Shown here in pieces: positions 32,820 through 44,392 of a stretch of 64,000 nucleotides of DNA. The DNA lies in assembly GCA_012931725.1 (NCBI GenBank), contig CM022948.1, positions 97,514,858 through 97,578,857 on the forward strand, given 5' to 3'. Under the pieces are notes generated by a model. It searched no databases, was not told where the DNA came from, and saw only the letters and a program-made list of their open reading frames with translations. Within the stretch, counting starts at the first letter, position 1. Every line of letters starts with the position of its first letter. The position numbers and the translations under genes are program-made. Source of the DNA: Litsea cubeba (lineage: Eukaryota; Streptophyta; Magnoliopsida; Laurales; Lauraceae).

Positions 32820-33525
32820 TAGGGGTTTTTTCGAATCATTCTCTATCTCGATCTCTCGATTTCGAATCTCTGCATTTCATCAAAGCATCTATTGTTGTTG
32901 TTTGTTGTTGATGATGATGAAACTGCTGATTTGATTTAATTCATGAAGCATGTCATCAGATTTATATGCTCCTCTGTTTTTTGGTAATCAAGTGTTGTCA
33001 AATAAGCGTCCAGTACCCACTGAATAATTTCAGAAAAATGTGAATGAAAGGAGGTTTTTTTTTAGAGGTTGAAAAAAAAAAGAAGAGGATCGATGGCCAA
33101 GGCCCTTAACATTGTGTAATTGGATCGTGCCTTATGAAATCTGATCCTTTTTTTATATGTGGGCAAGTGCTCTCTACTATTGAATTGTCTGTTTTCTGTG
33201 ATGCTGTGGTTGGGGAGAGAGATTGTTATGTGGATTCGGATGTGTTAGAGACATATTTGCCCACTTTGTGCAAATAAGTTTTAGGCTGTCTTAAAATTTA
33301 CCTAAGGCTATTTTTTTTGCTTGAAATTAGAAGCAATTAAACAGACATCTGCAATCTGGGTTTTGCTGTATTTTGCAGAGGTTTTTGGAAAGCAGGTTGA
33401 ATATTGTAGACAAGGTGTTTGACGAAATAGGCTGTTTTTTCTGTTTGACAATAGAGTCCAACTCACGCACCCCCCACAGACTATGCATTGTCCTTACTAG
33501 CTGAGCAAAGCCAATGGCCTCTTTG
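32820..33525. other. non-coding stretch, probable intron sequence
   Basis: It is AT-rich with no coding signal and lies between the candidate exon and the hAT element. Confidence 0.4.
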
Positions 33526-34452
33526 TAGAGGTGTACAAAATGACCCGTAACCCGACCCGACCCGTCAACCCGACCCGACCCGACCAGTGGGTCAATGGGT
33601 GGGTCACTCCACACACATTTTTTTGTGCTCGACCCGACCCGACCCGACCCGTGACCATTGGTACGGGTAACGGGTCGGGTTGGCGGGTGACCCGTGAACC
33701 CGTTTTTTTTTTTTTTGGTAGAAGACCAAGGATAAAAATCCAAGAGATATTTGTCAAGATGTGGTTTTAATTTCTCTTAGATGTAGTTCACCGACCAATT
33801 TCTAAATATTTGAGTTATTATATTGGTCTCATATCTATGAACTCAAGGCCCATGTATACTATAATATATTTAGTGCGAGGAATATTTATTTTATTCCTAT
33901 CAACAGATTAAGGTGATCTCACATGAAAAACACGGTACGTTTTGAAGCCTTATTAGTTATTACATCTATTAGACATCAGTTTGTTTAGATTTGTTAATCT
34001 TGAATATCTTGTTGATTGTATTTAATCATTTAATTGGTGACCATTGAATTAATGGTCAAGATGAGAGTGATTACGTAGTTGAAATTGGACGTGATTTTCG
34101 AGTCAAACCGCAACTATTTTTTTTGTATACCCCTACCCATGGTACAAAAGAAGGCCAGCAAACAACCGCAACCACTTTTTATTTTACATAATTACATCTA
34201 ATCACTTTTAGTTCTCTAACAATTATCTGAAAGTTGTTTGCATAAACAATTTGGTCTTCTACATGAAAGAAAAAAACAAAAAAAAAAAAAAAAACTGACC
34301 CGCGACCCGACCCGTGACCCGTTGAACCCGTGACCCGTTTGACCCGTGACACAAACGGGTCGGGTTCGGGTGGGTTTTCACCCACAAAATTTTAGACGGG
34401 TCGGGTCGGGTTTGACCCGAAACCCGCGGGTTTCGACCCGTGAACACCCCTA
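33526..34452. mobile_element. non-autonomous hAT element, 927 bp, perfect 8-bp TSD
   Basis: The element begins TAGAGGTGTACA and ends TGAACACCCCTA (inverted: TAGGGGTGTTCA). The 8-bp duplication CCTCTTTG is perfect on both sides (33518-33525 and 34453-34460). Subterminal ACCCGACCC/GGGTCGGGT repeats face each other from the two ends and could form a long hairpin. The interior is AT-rich without a transposase, so it must be moved in trans. Confidence 0.9.
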
Positions 34453-34739
34453 CCTCTTTGTATCTCTCTCAACTATGCTACAAGGACATGCCACTCAGAA
34501 AATCCTCAGATTTGAAAACATGTGATTATAGTTCATTTCTACATCATATGCACCTACTTCATTTTTTTTTTTCCTGTTTGGACTATTTGTTCCCATGAGC
34601 TTCTTTAAAATAGACTTTTGTTATTTTGCTCTTTCTTGTGAAAATCTACATTGCATCGTGTGATAGATTAAATTACCGAACATGGTTATTACTTTCGGGT
34701 TGCCAATTGCAGCACATCCTTGTCATTTAATTAAGTTGT

Positions 34740-37263
34740 TGTGACGTTTTGATATTTTATATATATATTATATTATTTTATTATTATTTAATTGATTGTA
34801 TATTAATTAAATACGCGATTAGTCTAAGTGGGGACCACGCTAGACTTAAGTTTGGTGAGTTAGGCTTGTTGGATAGGTGTCCTAACCCATAGCTAACACA
34901 GGCCCAATTTAGTGGTATAATTCTTTTCTAATACAAACTCTTATCTTTTTAGAAAACAAACTCTATTATTTTTTAGACTTTAAGTCAGATTACAATTCCT
35001 ACTCTTATTTCCTATTTATACACCACACTCTTTTATTTTCACACACAATTCTCTCTTTTTCAATTTTTCTCTGGGATTGCACCTTGGGTTTTGGCAATAG
35101 GAATTTTAGACCGTCTCCATCAACCGCGGACATCAGGCAAGTGCTTAACCATAATTTGTAAATTTAATGCTTGTGTTTCTTGTTGATTCAAGTTTTGATG
35201 CATGTAGAAACCCTTTTTATGCCCTAAGGTTTGCTTCTCTCTACTTGTTTTTGTGATGAGACCTTGCATCTAGATCGACACTATGATATTGGTTCTAATA
35301 TTAAGGGCGTGAGTCTTCTTGGGTTTCTTTATTTTATTTAATTTTGATGTGGGACCCAAGGGATGATTGGATCGTGGATCTGGTCGGGACATCGGTCGTA
35401 CATGGCTGGGCTACGTTGCTTGTGTGGGTGATTTGGGGTTGTGATCTGTGGGGCCCACTATGAACTCATCCGGTGGCTGTAGGCGTGAAACACTTGAACT
35501 CTGTTAAGAGTTCTGTGTAGAATGGAATGACCTGATGAGAATAGAAATAAAGGAGGAGAGTGGTGATGACATGGGATGATGCAATCCCATGTGACATTGA
35601 CTATGATTATATATAAATGAGGGAGAATAGTGATGACCTAGATTTGTGCTGGGATAAGGAATGGGGTGATGACCTGGAGATATTTTGGGATAAGGAACCC
35701 ATGTAACTTTTAGTACTATGGGGGTATTTATTACCTTGTCCCCTATGGTGTTAAAATTAGGAAAAAGGCCCATTGTAGCTTTATTGAAATCAAATTAGAT
35801 CCTTGGCCTATTTTATAAAGACTTGAAATTGAAAAATATTATAAATAAAATTCTTAGGTTTTCTAAAATTATACATTAAGGTTATTATTTGTAAATTAAT
35901 ATTAAATGATATCTTTGGTTTTTAATGTGTTAAATTATATTTTTGAACTCTATTAATTGGATCATTGGGCCTGAGTAAATACCGTCCGGGCAAACGTTAT
36001 ATTACTAATGTGGGGTTTAGTACTTTGTATAACCTCGAGGAAATCCTAATGGATTCGAGCTCAACCCATCTTTATTGGAAAACCCTTAATTGGGTCTATG
36101 CACCATTGATTGAGAAGGGATGTGTTGTTCTTTTATCTATTTAGAGATTACTGTGGTTGGTGGGTACGAGATCTTATGTTTGACCTTAGGATTGGCTTGT
36201 GATTATTCCTTGACCATCGGATTTGCATATATGATTGTGATTGATGTTGGTCTATTAGCTGCATACCCTATATGGATTGGAGATGGACTGTGATGTGGCT
36301 TGGTATTTGATTGAGATATTGTGGAGGTTTATTCGAATGATTTGATTGGTATTCGATTGTGGATTATTGTGCAGCCAGCCCTTCACTTTGACTTAGGTTT
36401 CTGTGTCAGAGCTTTACAAGATCATTAGGTCTATTCTACTATAATATGTATATATATGTATTTCGATTGGGTCATATTCGAACGACTGCAGTTGTAATTG
36501 GACGGTTGATCACCGATGTGTACGGACACTGTAATATCCGAATTTCGAACCGGTTTATCCGGCCTACGATTACGAACCGGTTTATGACCGCCGGCCTTCG
36601 AACGGGTTTTCCCGCTTTATAGTTAGGGCTGACCACCCAAAGCAGTGGCATTGCTTCTGTGTGATTATTGTATTGCTCTATTGTGTAGATTGGATTTAGG
36701 ATATTCGTTCTTTTTGTCATTGATACATTGTTATTCTCTTATGATCATTACCTGTCATTACTCACTTTGTTCTTGTATTTTATTTATGAATTATGCTTTC
36801 GTACTTGCTGTTTACTTTGTTTATTGGTGCATAGGTACGAATCCCTACCCTATCAAGGAGACGGTGGAGGGTCAAACGTTTCAAGCGTTTGAGCCAGTTG
36901 ATGAACCCGAGTGGAGAGCCGATGATGGACAAAGAGCCGTCTGAGTCTGCGCCGGAGTGACTTTTATCATAGAGACTATTTTAGTAGCAAACTATTCATA
37001 ACGAACCTAATTTTATTTAGTTATTTTGTTTAAGATATTTTGGAAACTTTAACCTTAAATATTCAGTTAGTTATGTGTTGGTTTGATTTTTAATAATGAT
37101 ACCAATTGATTTAATGCTTCCGCAAATGTTTTATTATGACTCACCATGTTTCGAAATTTTTGTGGGTCCATATTTGGGAGCTTGTGTTGCATTAAACACA
37201 GGAAATTGAATATTTATTCTTATTTTTCACGTTTTCCCCTGGTTGTATTTTGGGGACGTGACA
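34740..37263. mobile_element. 2.5-kb solo LTR (probable Ty3/gypsy)
   Basis: It runs from TGTGACGTTTTG to GGGGACGTGACA with TG...CA ends and inverted TGTsACGT termini, and is flanked by the perfect 5-bp duplication GTTGT (34735-34739, 37264-37268). There is no second LTR and no recognisable protein domain, so I read it as one long LTR left by recombination between two LTRs. CTATTTATACACC near 35010 is a plausible TATA box if it reads on the plus strand. Assignment to gypsy is inferred from length and general character. Confidence 0.75.
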
Positions 37264-37481
37264 GTTGTCCTTGGAAAATGCTTTTATTGTTGAAGTGAAG
37301 CAATGTGCCATCATTTGGTTTTGGGAATTGATTGAAGTTAGGAGTTAAGAAGATGTGATCGAATTGTAATTATGCTTCATGGTATCTGTGATGAAGCTAG
37401 TTGAGAGGAATTGTTTGCAATTTCTTTCCATGGAATGATTGTTGTATCTTATTCAAATTTCTTTCATTTCTTTTTGCAGGC

Positions 37482-37650
37482 CCATCCAACTCTCTCAGAG
37501 CAAGAAAGGAAGAGACCATGCATGGTAGTGAACACTGGGAAGCTCTTTATTGATGCACACATGCATGTGGCGCAAAACGAAAACCTCTTGGAGAGTAGTA
37601 GTCCAAGTCCTCTTCTCACAAAAAAGGGAAATCACTCTAAGAGCCTTTGA
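37482..37650 (+). CDS. possible terminal exon, unknown protein
   Basis: A good polypyrimidine-AG acceptor (TTTCTTTTTGCAG) precedes an open frame of about 56 codons (AHPTLSEQERKRPCMVVNTG onward) ending at TGA 37648-37650. In the phase left by the candidate exon at 32787 it would read a different frame that stops after about 16 codons. No family is recognised. It may be a pseudogene or part of a non-coding transcript. Confidence 0.25.
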
Positions 37651-38417
37651 TGTCCATTTTATAAATGTTGACTGAGAAAAGGAAAACAAAGAGATTACTT
37701 GAAGAGATAGAGCTGGAACTCAGACTTACAAGAGAAAATGGAAGAAACTTGTGGAAATGGTGATGTTGTAATTGAAGTTGATGTTGTAATTGACTGTAAT
37801 AAGGTATCAAAAATTGATTTGCATGTTGCCTTGGTAAATATTGTTCTGCACCATCTTGTGTACTACTGTAATTTGTTGCTAGTTATGTTACAAGTGTGTT
37901 TGTAATCAATGATTTGAAGTTAATACAAATTCATTTTTAATATGTGAATGATAGAGAGTGGCTAGTAGTTTCAAATATTGGAATTTGATTGACTTCATGT
38001 TAATGGAGTTGATGCCTGTTGATGTGAGGGATTGAGTCTCCCTCCCCCCTTCCTCCAAAACTCATGCACAAGTGGATCCTTGCCATACATCAGCAGGCAA
38101 AAATATTTCTTCTTCATGGAAGATACAAACTTGTCTGAAAATCAGAAGAGATTTTATTTGTTGAAATTCTAGGCAGAATCACTTCAGTTACCTAATAGCA
38201 AACATTCATACCGGAATAATATAAACTCTAAAGGTGCCAACCTCCAAATGCTTACAACTTCAATATGATATCAGTGCCGGACTGCCAAAGAAAGCAGTAG
38301 CCCCAATGCGCCATTCACATGTCCAAGTGGTAGAGGAGAAACAATGCTCACATCCATAAATGTAGAACCACCATGACACAAATAGTAATGTTTCTATCCA
38401 ACAACATACACATCTCC
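37651..38417. other. non-coding stretch
   Basis: No gene is supported. It lies between the plus-strand candidate exon and the converging minus-strand U-box pseudogene. Confidence 0.5.
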
Positions 38418-38699
38418 TCATTCTCTAAACAAACATCTGATGGTTTCCATCGACCTATGCCCGAGGCTGTACTGGACTTCCTTTTCAACATAATCAAAAA
38501 CTTGATTTAGCTTTTTCATGTATGGGATATGCTCTACTCTTTCAATGAGATGAAACAAAATCCATGGCCAACCGCTTAAATTTGTGGTATATGAACAATA
38601 AGAGGATGAAGCTACAATCTTAATGGCCCCTCGATTCATTTCTTTCTGTACTGTTTTCTTTCTTCTCATGGCTCCAAAAGAAGGGAGTGGTAGCTTCAT
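38418..38699 (-). other. open frame downstream of the U-box pseudogene
   Basis: A 93-codon minus-strand frame starts about 60 bases after the U-box end. I do not recognise it. It may be 3' untranslated sequence or part of an unrelated broken gene. No splice sites or conserved motif support it. Confidence 0.2.
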
Positions 38700-38760
38700 A
38701 AGATTGTAGTCATGTTTATGCTTAAAGGCTATGCTTTGTTAATGTCTGATCTATCCAACT

Positions 38761-39758
38761 TTAGAAGAAGGAAGACTGATTGGGAAGCACATCCAAGTGA
38801 GCAAGTATTTGGGCTGCAAGAGCCTTCACAGTACCACTTCCCCCGAGTTATGTCAACTAAAGGCATCTTCGCCAAAGCACCACACTGCTGCTTGTGCTCT
38901 AGCAGTCGGAAAACTCTCTCTAAAATATGGAGGGCCTCATCCTGCAGATCGGCACAAGGGGAGCTTAACAACTTTATAATTGCTGCAATGCATCTTGCCT
39001 CGGAGAGCACCTTACTGCCTTTCTGTAGCTTTTCACCATCTATCAGTGTTGACAGTGCTCACAGTGCAGCCTTGCAAGCCCCAAAATCTGAATCTCCAAC
39101 CACTCTCACCAATGGCTGGACCGCATCTGCCTCCACTAGGCAAAATGATGTCTCAACTGAACACGCACCCAAGTGGACTGGACAGCCAGGTTCAGGTGGC
39201 GTTGAGCAGCACAAAAACCCCCGTTGTTTTTCTACTGGTCTGCTCAATCTAGATGAGCTCTCTGAAAATTGAGCCAATGAAATCGCAGCATGCTGCTTTG
39301 TCAAAGAGGTGCCGGTTCCCAGAAGTTGGGACCAGCACTGGAATAATGCCAGCTTCGGCTGCTCTGTTTTGCCACTCATGGTTTGTTGATACAGTGAAAC
39401 GGTGTAAGGCTCCTGAAGCATTCTCTACAAGGTGGTTCATATATGAACTGCTGTGCATACTATCAGCGAGAAACCTGACAATGATGGGAAGTGCCCCAGC
39501 ATTCAGAAGCCACTGTGTGATTTGGGTATGGTCCATGGGGAGGTTAGAAATAATACCCATTGCAGCAGTTTTCTCTTCTTCATCATGAGAAGTTTGGACA
39601 ATCATGAGTAAAGTTTCCAAGCACCTTTGGTCCACGTGCTGTGCTAATGTGTCATCGTCACCATCTACAGTCAGGCAAAAAAACAGCATCACAGCACTTG
39701 TCCTAATGGTAGGGTTCCGTTGTTCACACAATTGAACCAATAGTTGAACAGCTGAAAA
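38761..39758 (-). pseudogene. U-box/ARM-repeat E3 ligase (PUB43/44 type), last exon
   Basis: Reading down from the acceptor TATTACAG|TTTTC at 39759/39758, the exon encodes C-terminal armadillo repeats: SAVQLLVQLCEQRNPTIRTS, AMGIISNLP, ASGALHRFTVSTNHEWQNRA, ISLAQFSESS, CPVHLGACSVETSFCLVEAD, and IIKLLSSPCADLQDEALHIL to the usual Gln-Ser-Ser-Phe-Phe end. Three lesions break it: one extra base in the GGG at 39328-39330, an in-frame TGA at 39059-39061 where the family has Asp, and one extra base in CCCCC at 38840-38844. Otherwise similarity runs to TAA at 38761. In copy B the preceding exon is 8.7 kb away at 48414-48674, with two inserted elements between or beside them. No functional ligase can be made. 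Confidence 0.82.
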
Positions 39759-39759
39759 C

Positions 39760-40380
39760 TGTAATACACAAAAAAGAAAAAAAATCAGAATCAGCAAAAA
39801 GCAGCAACACGTATGAAACTGTAAAAGAAACAGATGAAGTTCAGTAGTCGTTTTAAGTATTTGGAGAATGAGAAGCTTCAAAGATCGACACACTGGTGAC
39901 TTGTCACTTAAGTCTCAGAATGCTAAATATGAGAGGGACTGCCAACTAAATTTACTAATCAAAGCTGAAAGAAAAACTGGAACTACCATTTGAGAGTAAC
40001 ATAGGGCAGTAGCCAGTAGATGATAAAATACATATATACACTGATTGAATCCAAAAAAATGAAGGTAAAATCATTATCTTTTCTTCTTTTTTTTTTCAAT
40101 TGTTGTCGTTAGTACTTGTTCTTTTATGCTAAGAAAGGATTTCTATTAACATATAATGCAGGCATTACATTGTGTACAATGGTGTTGTGAGTGTCGCAGT
40201 AAAATGAGAATTTTTTTTTTTCTTCTTCTAGCCATCAGTACCGCTCATGCAAAAAAATTCAGGTTATCTGATAGCTTCTAAACTGGCATGAGAAAAGTAG
40301 ATGTCTAGAGGGTACAGAACAATATGATAGCAAAAATGAAAGGCATTCTCAACATCTCTTTTTGGGACCATTGGCCCTTG
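39760..40380. other. intron-like stretch before copy B
   Basis: It lies in the long intron of the U-box pseudogene. A minus-strand frame at 40264-40458 (KEAQVLTRRSNLHRDSNNLL) crosses into copy B and looks weakly coding. Its copy A equivalent is cut by the copia element and has a stop at the Arg after VLT. The function is unknown. Confidence 0.4.
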
Positions 40381-41131
40381 TAATAAGTTATTAGAATCTC
40401 GATGCAGGTTGGACCTTCTAGTCAGCACTTGGGCTTCTTTTGCAGTGGATAGAATCATGGAGTCAGGATCTAAGGATTCCGTTAAGACTCAGCACAAAAG
40501 GGAGGAAGGTAGTTTCTCCTAACACAAATCACTGAAGACAAAATAGTAGAGAATCTTTGTGTCTGTGTGAGGAATCAGAATAGATTGTATTGTTAGTGCT
40601 AGGAGTTCCATATATTTAAAGTAATGTATGCCTATGCAAGTCATATAAATCCTAATGCCTAACCAAATAGGACCCTGGACTACATCTGAAATGCACCAAA
40701 AATTGAAATATCCACTTGTCTAACCAAGGAAATTTTCTGTTGCAAAACCAAGGGAATTTTCTGATGCAAATACAGTAAACTCTAGTGAAGGGTTCATAAT
40801 CCATCAAGCAGGACCTATGTGATATGTTGCAGTGCGTCCTTTGTAAATATGAATGCTTTAGCCACTGCATGAGATCTCCTTCCACTATATGTTTTCCATG
40901 CTATAATAAGCCCTAACACTTCCCTAATTACTATTTTTAAAAGTGACTGATATTATTAATAAAGGTGGAGCTATATGGCAGAAGAGACATATATGGAAAA
41001 GGGTGCAAAAAATGAACAAAGAAGTGGGGCATCATTACTCAACAAAGAAAAAATAGATATTAAAAAATAATATATATAAAGTGAAAATCAAATGACTTGC
41101 CCAACTGGTAAGCATCTATATATATATATAT

Positions 41132-41693
41132 GGGGCCGGCTCCCCTAAGCTGAAGCTTAGGGGAGGTTTCAGCTGAAACGTGCGACAGAAGCATGTATGA
41201 TGAGTTCGGTTTCAAGTCAACATTAGGGCCCGCTTTTTTTTTTTTCGTTTCCCCCCGTTTTGGACCTAAACCGATCTCTCTCTCCTCTCCACTCTCTGTT
41301 TTCAGCAAAAGAGTTCTCTCACGCCTCTCTCTCTCGCCGGATCTCCCTCTCTCGCCGGATTTTTGATCCTTCAGCCCATTGCTCTCTCCCTCTCTCGTCT
41401 CTCGACCGCTGTTGAGACTGCACTTCCAGATCTGAAGGCGTCGGAGCCTGCACATATTTCTCCCGGACGCTTCTGTCGCTGCAGAGAACATCGTGTGGGA
41501 TGAGTGAGAGGGAAGTCAACAGTTTTTTCAAGGGCCTGCTCGTTTTTTGATTCCCCCCCCTTGGACGACCTAATCCCCATCTCTCTCTCTCTCTTCTCTC
41601 TTCTTTCTTCTCGCCGGTGCTGCCTCCATCGTCTCGTCTCTCTCTCCTCAAGCACCTCGACCTGTCGCAGAACAGTATCGGGAGAGAAATACC
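41132..41693 (+). repeat. left terminal inverted repeat (about 562 bp)
   Basis: It matches the inverse of 43716-44379 almost base for base, except for indels in the CT-rich part. The inner end of the arm already holds LRR codons (LLKHLDLSQNSIG), so the captured fragment is part of the repeat. Confidence 0.88.
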
Positions 41694-42013
41694 CAAAAGC
41701 CTCAAGAACTTGCAGAGATTGCAGTATCTGGCCCTTAATGAGAATTCCATTGGTGGGGTGATTCCATAATCTCTGTTTCAGCTTCCTTTTTTGGTAGAGG
41801 CTTACCTTAATGGAAATGGGTTTTCGGGTTCGATCCCTTCTGATGTAGGAAACATGAGCAAGATTCAATCCCTTCTGATGTAGGAAACATGAGCAAGATT
41901 CAATCTTTGTGGCTGAATGATAACCATTTGTCTGGAATTCTTCCGAATTCAATTGGGAATTGTAGTGAATTGAAGGAGTTGTATCTGTCCAACAATCTGA
42001 TTGGTGGGTTAAC
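41638..42013 (+). pseudogene. captured leucine-rich-repeat receptor fragment
   Basis: The translation gives tandem LRRs of the plant receptor-kinase type: LLKHLDLSQNSIG, then LKNLQRLQYLALNENSIGG, then after a stop and frame change LVEAYLNGNGFSGSIPSDVG, NMSKIQSLWLNDNHLSGILP and NCSELKELYLSNNLIGG. The LxxLxLxxNxLxGxIP pattern is clear. There is a TAG near 41767 and a 35-bp tandem duplication (41833-41867, 41868-41902) that breaks the frame. No signal peptide, membrane segment or kinase domain is present. It resembles the extracellular region of receptors such as PEPR-type kinases, but the exact parent is uncertain. Confidence 0.75.
41833..41902. repeat. 35-bp tandem duplication in the LRR fragment
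   Basis: Two adjacent units begin ATCCCTTCTGATG. Because 35 is not a multiple of three, the duplication shifts the LRR frame. Confidence 0.93.
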
Positions 42014-43715
42014 ATTCAAAGAATAATTATTATAAATAACATTTTCGACCCACTTTTGAGGCAGTGGCAGGATTGGGTGGATGACTTGTTTGTCTTGTTT
42101 TTTTTTTTTTGGTTTTGTTTCATGTATTTAGATGTAGTCCAAGTTCCTTGAGGAATCAATCTATTCCATTACCAAAACTGTTTTTCCTCAATCTGTAGCA
42201 GAATTAAGCAGCATATGTTATGATCACACTTGTACGTGTTTTGCCTCAAAATGTTGTGGGGACAGGACCCTCAAAATGTTGTGTGGACAGGACTGGTTAT
42301 ATGTTGCATATTGTCAATGGTAATTTTTTTTTTTTTAATAATCATCATGCACAAGTTCATATCTTTCTTTTTATAATATGTTTTTCTCCTTGTGGATGGT
42401 CATAAACTTGCAGGTGATGATGTTGAAGTTGTGGAATGAATGTTGGGGATAACTGTCTTGGTTGTATAATGAAGGTGTAGGGGATAACTGTCTTTATTGT
42501 ATAATGAAGGTGTGGAATTGGGTTGTTTTCCTTTGAGGGTGAACTGATGTGGATTGTCTATGTTGTGGAATGGGTATTGTCAGTCAACTGTCTTGAAATA
42601 GTTATCATTTAAAATGAGGAATGAATGTTTACTTATTATTAGTTTTTAGCCATGATGAGCTTCAGGTAGGTCTCATATGATGATTGTGCAGGTCACTTGA
42701 AGGTAGCCTTGATGACAGTCATGTATTGTGTGATTCAGTAATAGATGAATGGAAATAACAAACTGAACATCAGCATGGCCATTGTGGGTATTGGGCACCC
42801 AAGTGTTACTAATTCAGCATGAACATCAACCTGTTACTAATTCAAATCCAAAGAAGTTAACATTCAAAAAATAATTATTATAAATAACAGCGAAGTAAGA
42901 TTGGTTGAAAGCCACTCTTACCACACGAGGTTTTGTTTAATACAAATGGCCTGTCCTCTTCATCAGTTTGGTTTGGGAAATCATTAGCCTTGCCTTTTTA
43001 ATTTACAGTTCATGACAATTAGGCCTTTTTTTTTTAAGAGAATTTGCTTAGTAGCAGTATTGCATCTAGTTGTGTCATGATCACCATGACACCACCCATT
43101 ACTCTACTGAGTGAAACAATGAACTGATCTTCAGAGCTTAGAATGTATATGGAATGATCACCATGACACCACCCAGCACTTGTTCTGTCATCTGTGCCCT
43201 TCATGTTTCTCAAGCTTAGAATGTATATGGAATGTCTGAATGTGAAGTCAGGTTCCAAACAACCTGAACAATGTGCCACAATACCTTTCCAAACAACGTG
43301 TAGGCAAATAACCTATGTGTTCTATTTTAAACATGCAATCTAATAGTGTTCCAAACAGCAACTTGACCAATCAATCAATTTCATTCCAAACAACCTATGG
43401 CATTTAACATGTACATTTAAATTATAACAAATCTGAAAATTACATTGGTCCTGTACATGCATTTCCAGCCACAACCTGGACAACACAGGGCATCGGGGAA
43501 AGAATCCTAGCACCACTCAATTTGGGTACACCATACACAGAACATTGAAATATTTTGCCACCAGAAAGCCACAAAGGCAAAGCAACAAGGGGACAGAATG
43601 CAGATGAAGGGACTATCCTCAGTCATCAATTTCAACTACTGTTAACTATACACTCGGTTTACATTCTTCCATTCACAACATCGACACTTCACCAGACACT
43701 TCACTATTTTGTTGA
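42014..43715. other. interior of the long-TIR element
   Basis: No gene is seen. Internal repeats include GTTAACATTCAAA..AATAATT (about 42008 and 42856), a 35-bp direct repeat around GGGGATAACTGTCTT (about 42444-42515) and GATCACCATGACACCACCCA twice (about 43079 and 43156). These suggest several rounds of duplication after assembly of the element. Confidence 0.6.
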
Positions 43716-44379
43716 GGTATTTCTCCCCCGATATTGTTATGCGACAGGTCGAGGTGCTTGAGGAGAGAGAGACGAGACGATGGAGGCAGCACCGGCGAGA
43801 AGAAAGAAGAGAGAAGAGAGAGAGAGATGAGGATTAGGTCGTCCAAGGGGGGGGGGGAAATCAAAAAACGAGCAGGCCCTTGAAAAAACTGTTGACTTCC
43901 CTCTCACTCATCCCACACGATGTTCTCTGCAGCGACAGAAGCGTCCGGGAGAAATATGTGCAGGCTCCGACGCCTTCAGATCTGGAAGTGCAGTCTCAGC
44001 AGCGGTCGAGAGACGAGAGAGGGAGAGAGAAATGGGCTGAAGGATCAAAAATCCGGCGAGAGAGAGAGACGAGAGAGGGAGATCCGGCGAAAGAGAGAGG
44101 CGAGAGAGGGAGAGAGAAATGGGCTGAAGGATCAAAAATCCGGCGAGAGAGAGAGACGAGAGAGGGAGATCCGGCGAAAGAGAGAGGCGAGAGAGAACTC
44201 TTTTGCTGAAAACAGAGAGTGGAGAGGAGAGAGAGATCGGTTTAGGTCATAAAAGGGGGGAAACGAAAAAAAAAAAAGCGGGCCCTAATGTTGACTTGAA
44301 ACCGAACTCATCATACATGCTTCTGTCGCACGTTTCAGCTGAGACCTCCCCTAAGCTTCAGCTTAGGGGAGCCGGCCCC
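43716..44379 (-). repeat. right terminal inverted repeat (about 664 bp)
   Basis: This is the inverse of the left arm, about 100 bp longer because of an 87-bp tandem duplication and small indels. Its inner end carries the inverted LRR codons with two amino-acid differences from the left arm (SHNNIGG against SQNSIGR), so the arms have begun to diverge. Confidence 0.88.
44021..44194. repeat. 87-bp tandem duplication in the right TIR
   Basis: Two units (44021-44107, 44108-44194) begin GGGAGAGAGAAATGGGCTG. The left arm has the unit once. Confidence 0.93.
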
Positions 44380-44392
44380 TATATATATATAT

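Larger units (their letters stand above)
41132..44379. mobile_element. long-TIR element (Mutator-like, Pack-MULE-type) with LRR fragment
   Basis: A 3248-bp insertion lies in a TA microsatellite; copy A has the empty site at about 3530-3550. Its ends are GGGGCCGGCTCCCC and the exact inverse, followed by a subterminal palindrome around CCCTAAGCTGAAGCTTAGGG. The terminal inverted repeats are very long (about 560 bp left, 660 bp right). The TA-rich flanks hide the exact target duplication. It has no transposase. Long TIRs plus a captured host gene fragment fit a non-autonomous Mutator-like element; a foldback element is the alternative. Confidence 0.75.

Noticed and set aside
32531..32934. Three overlapping Ser/Leu-rich frames through the CT microsatellite.
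   Set aside because: They are translations of (CT)n and pyrimidine-rich leader sequence and are not proteins.
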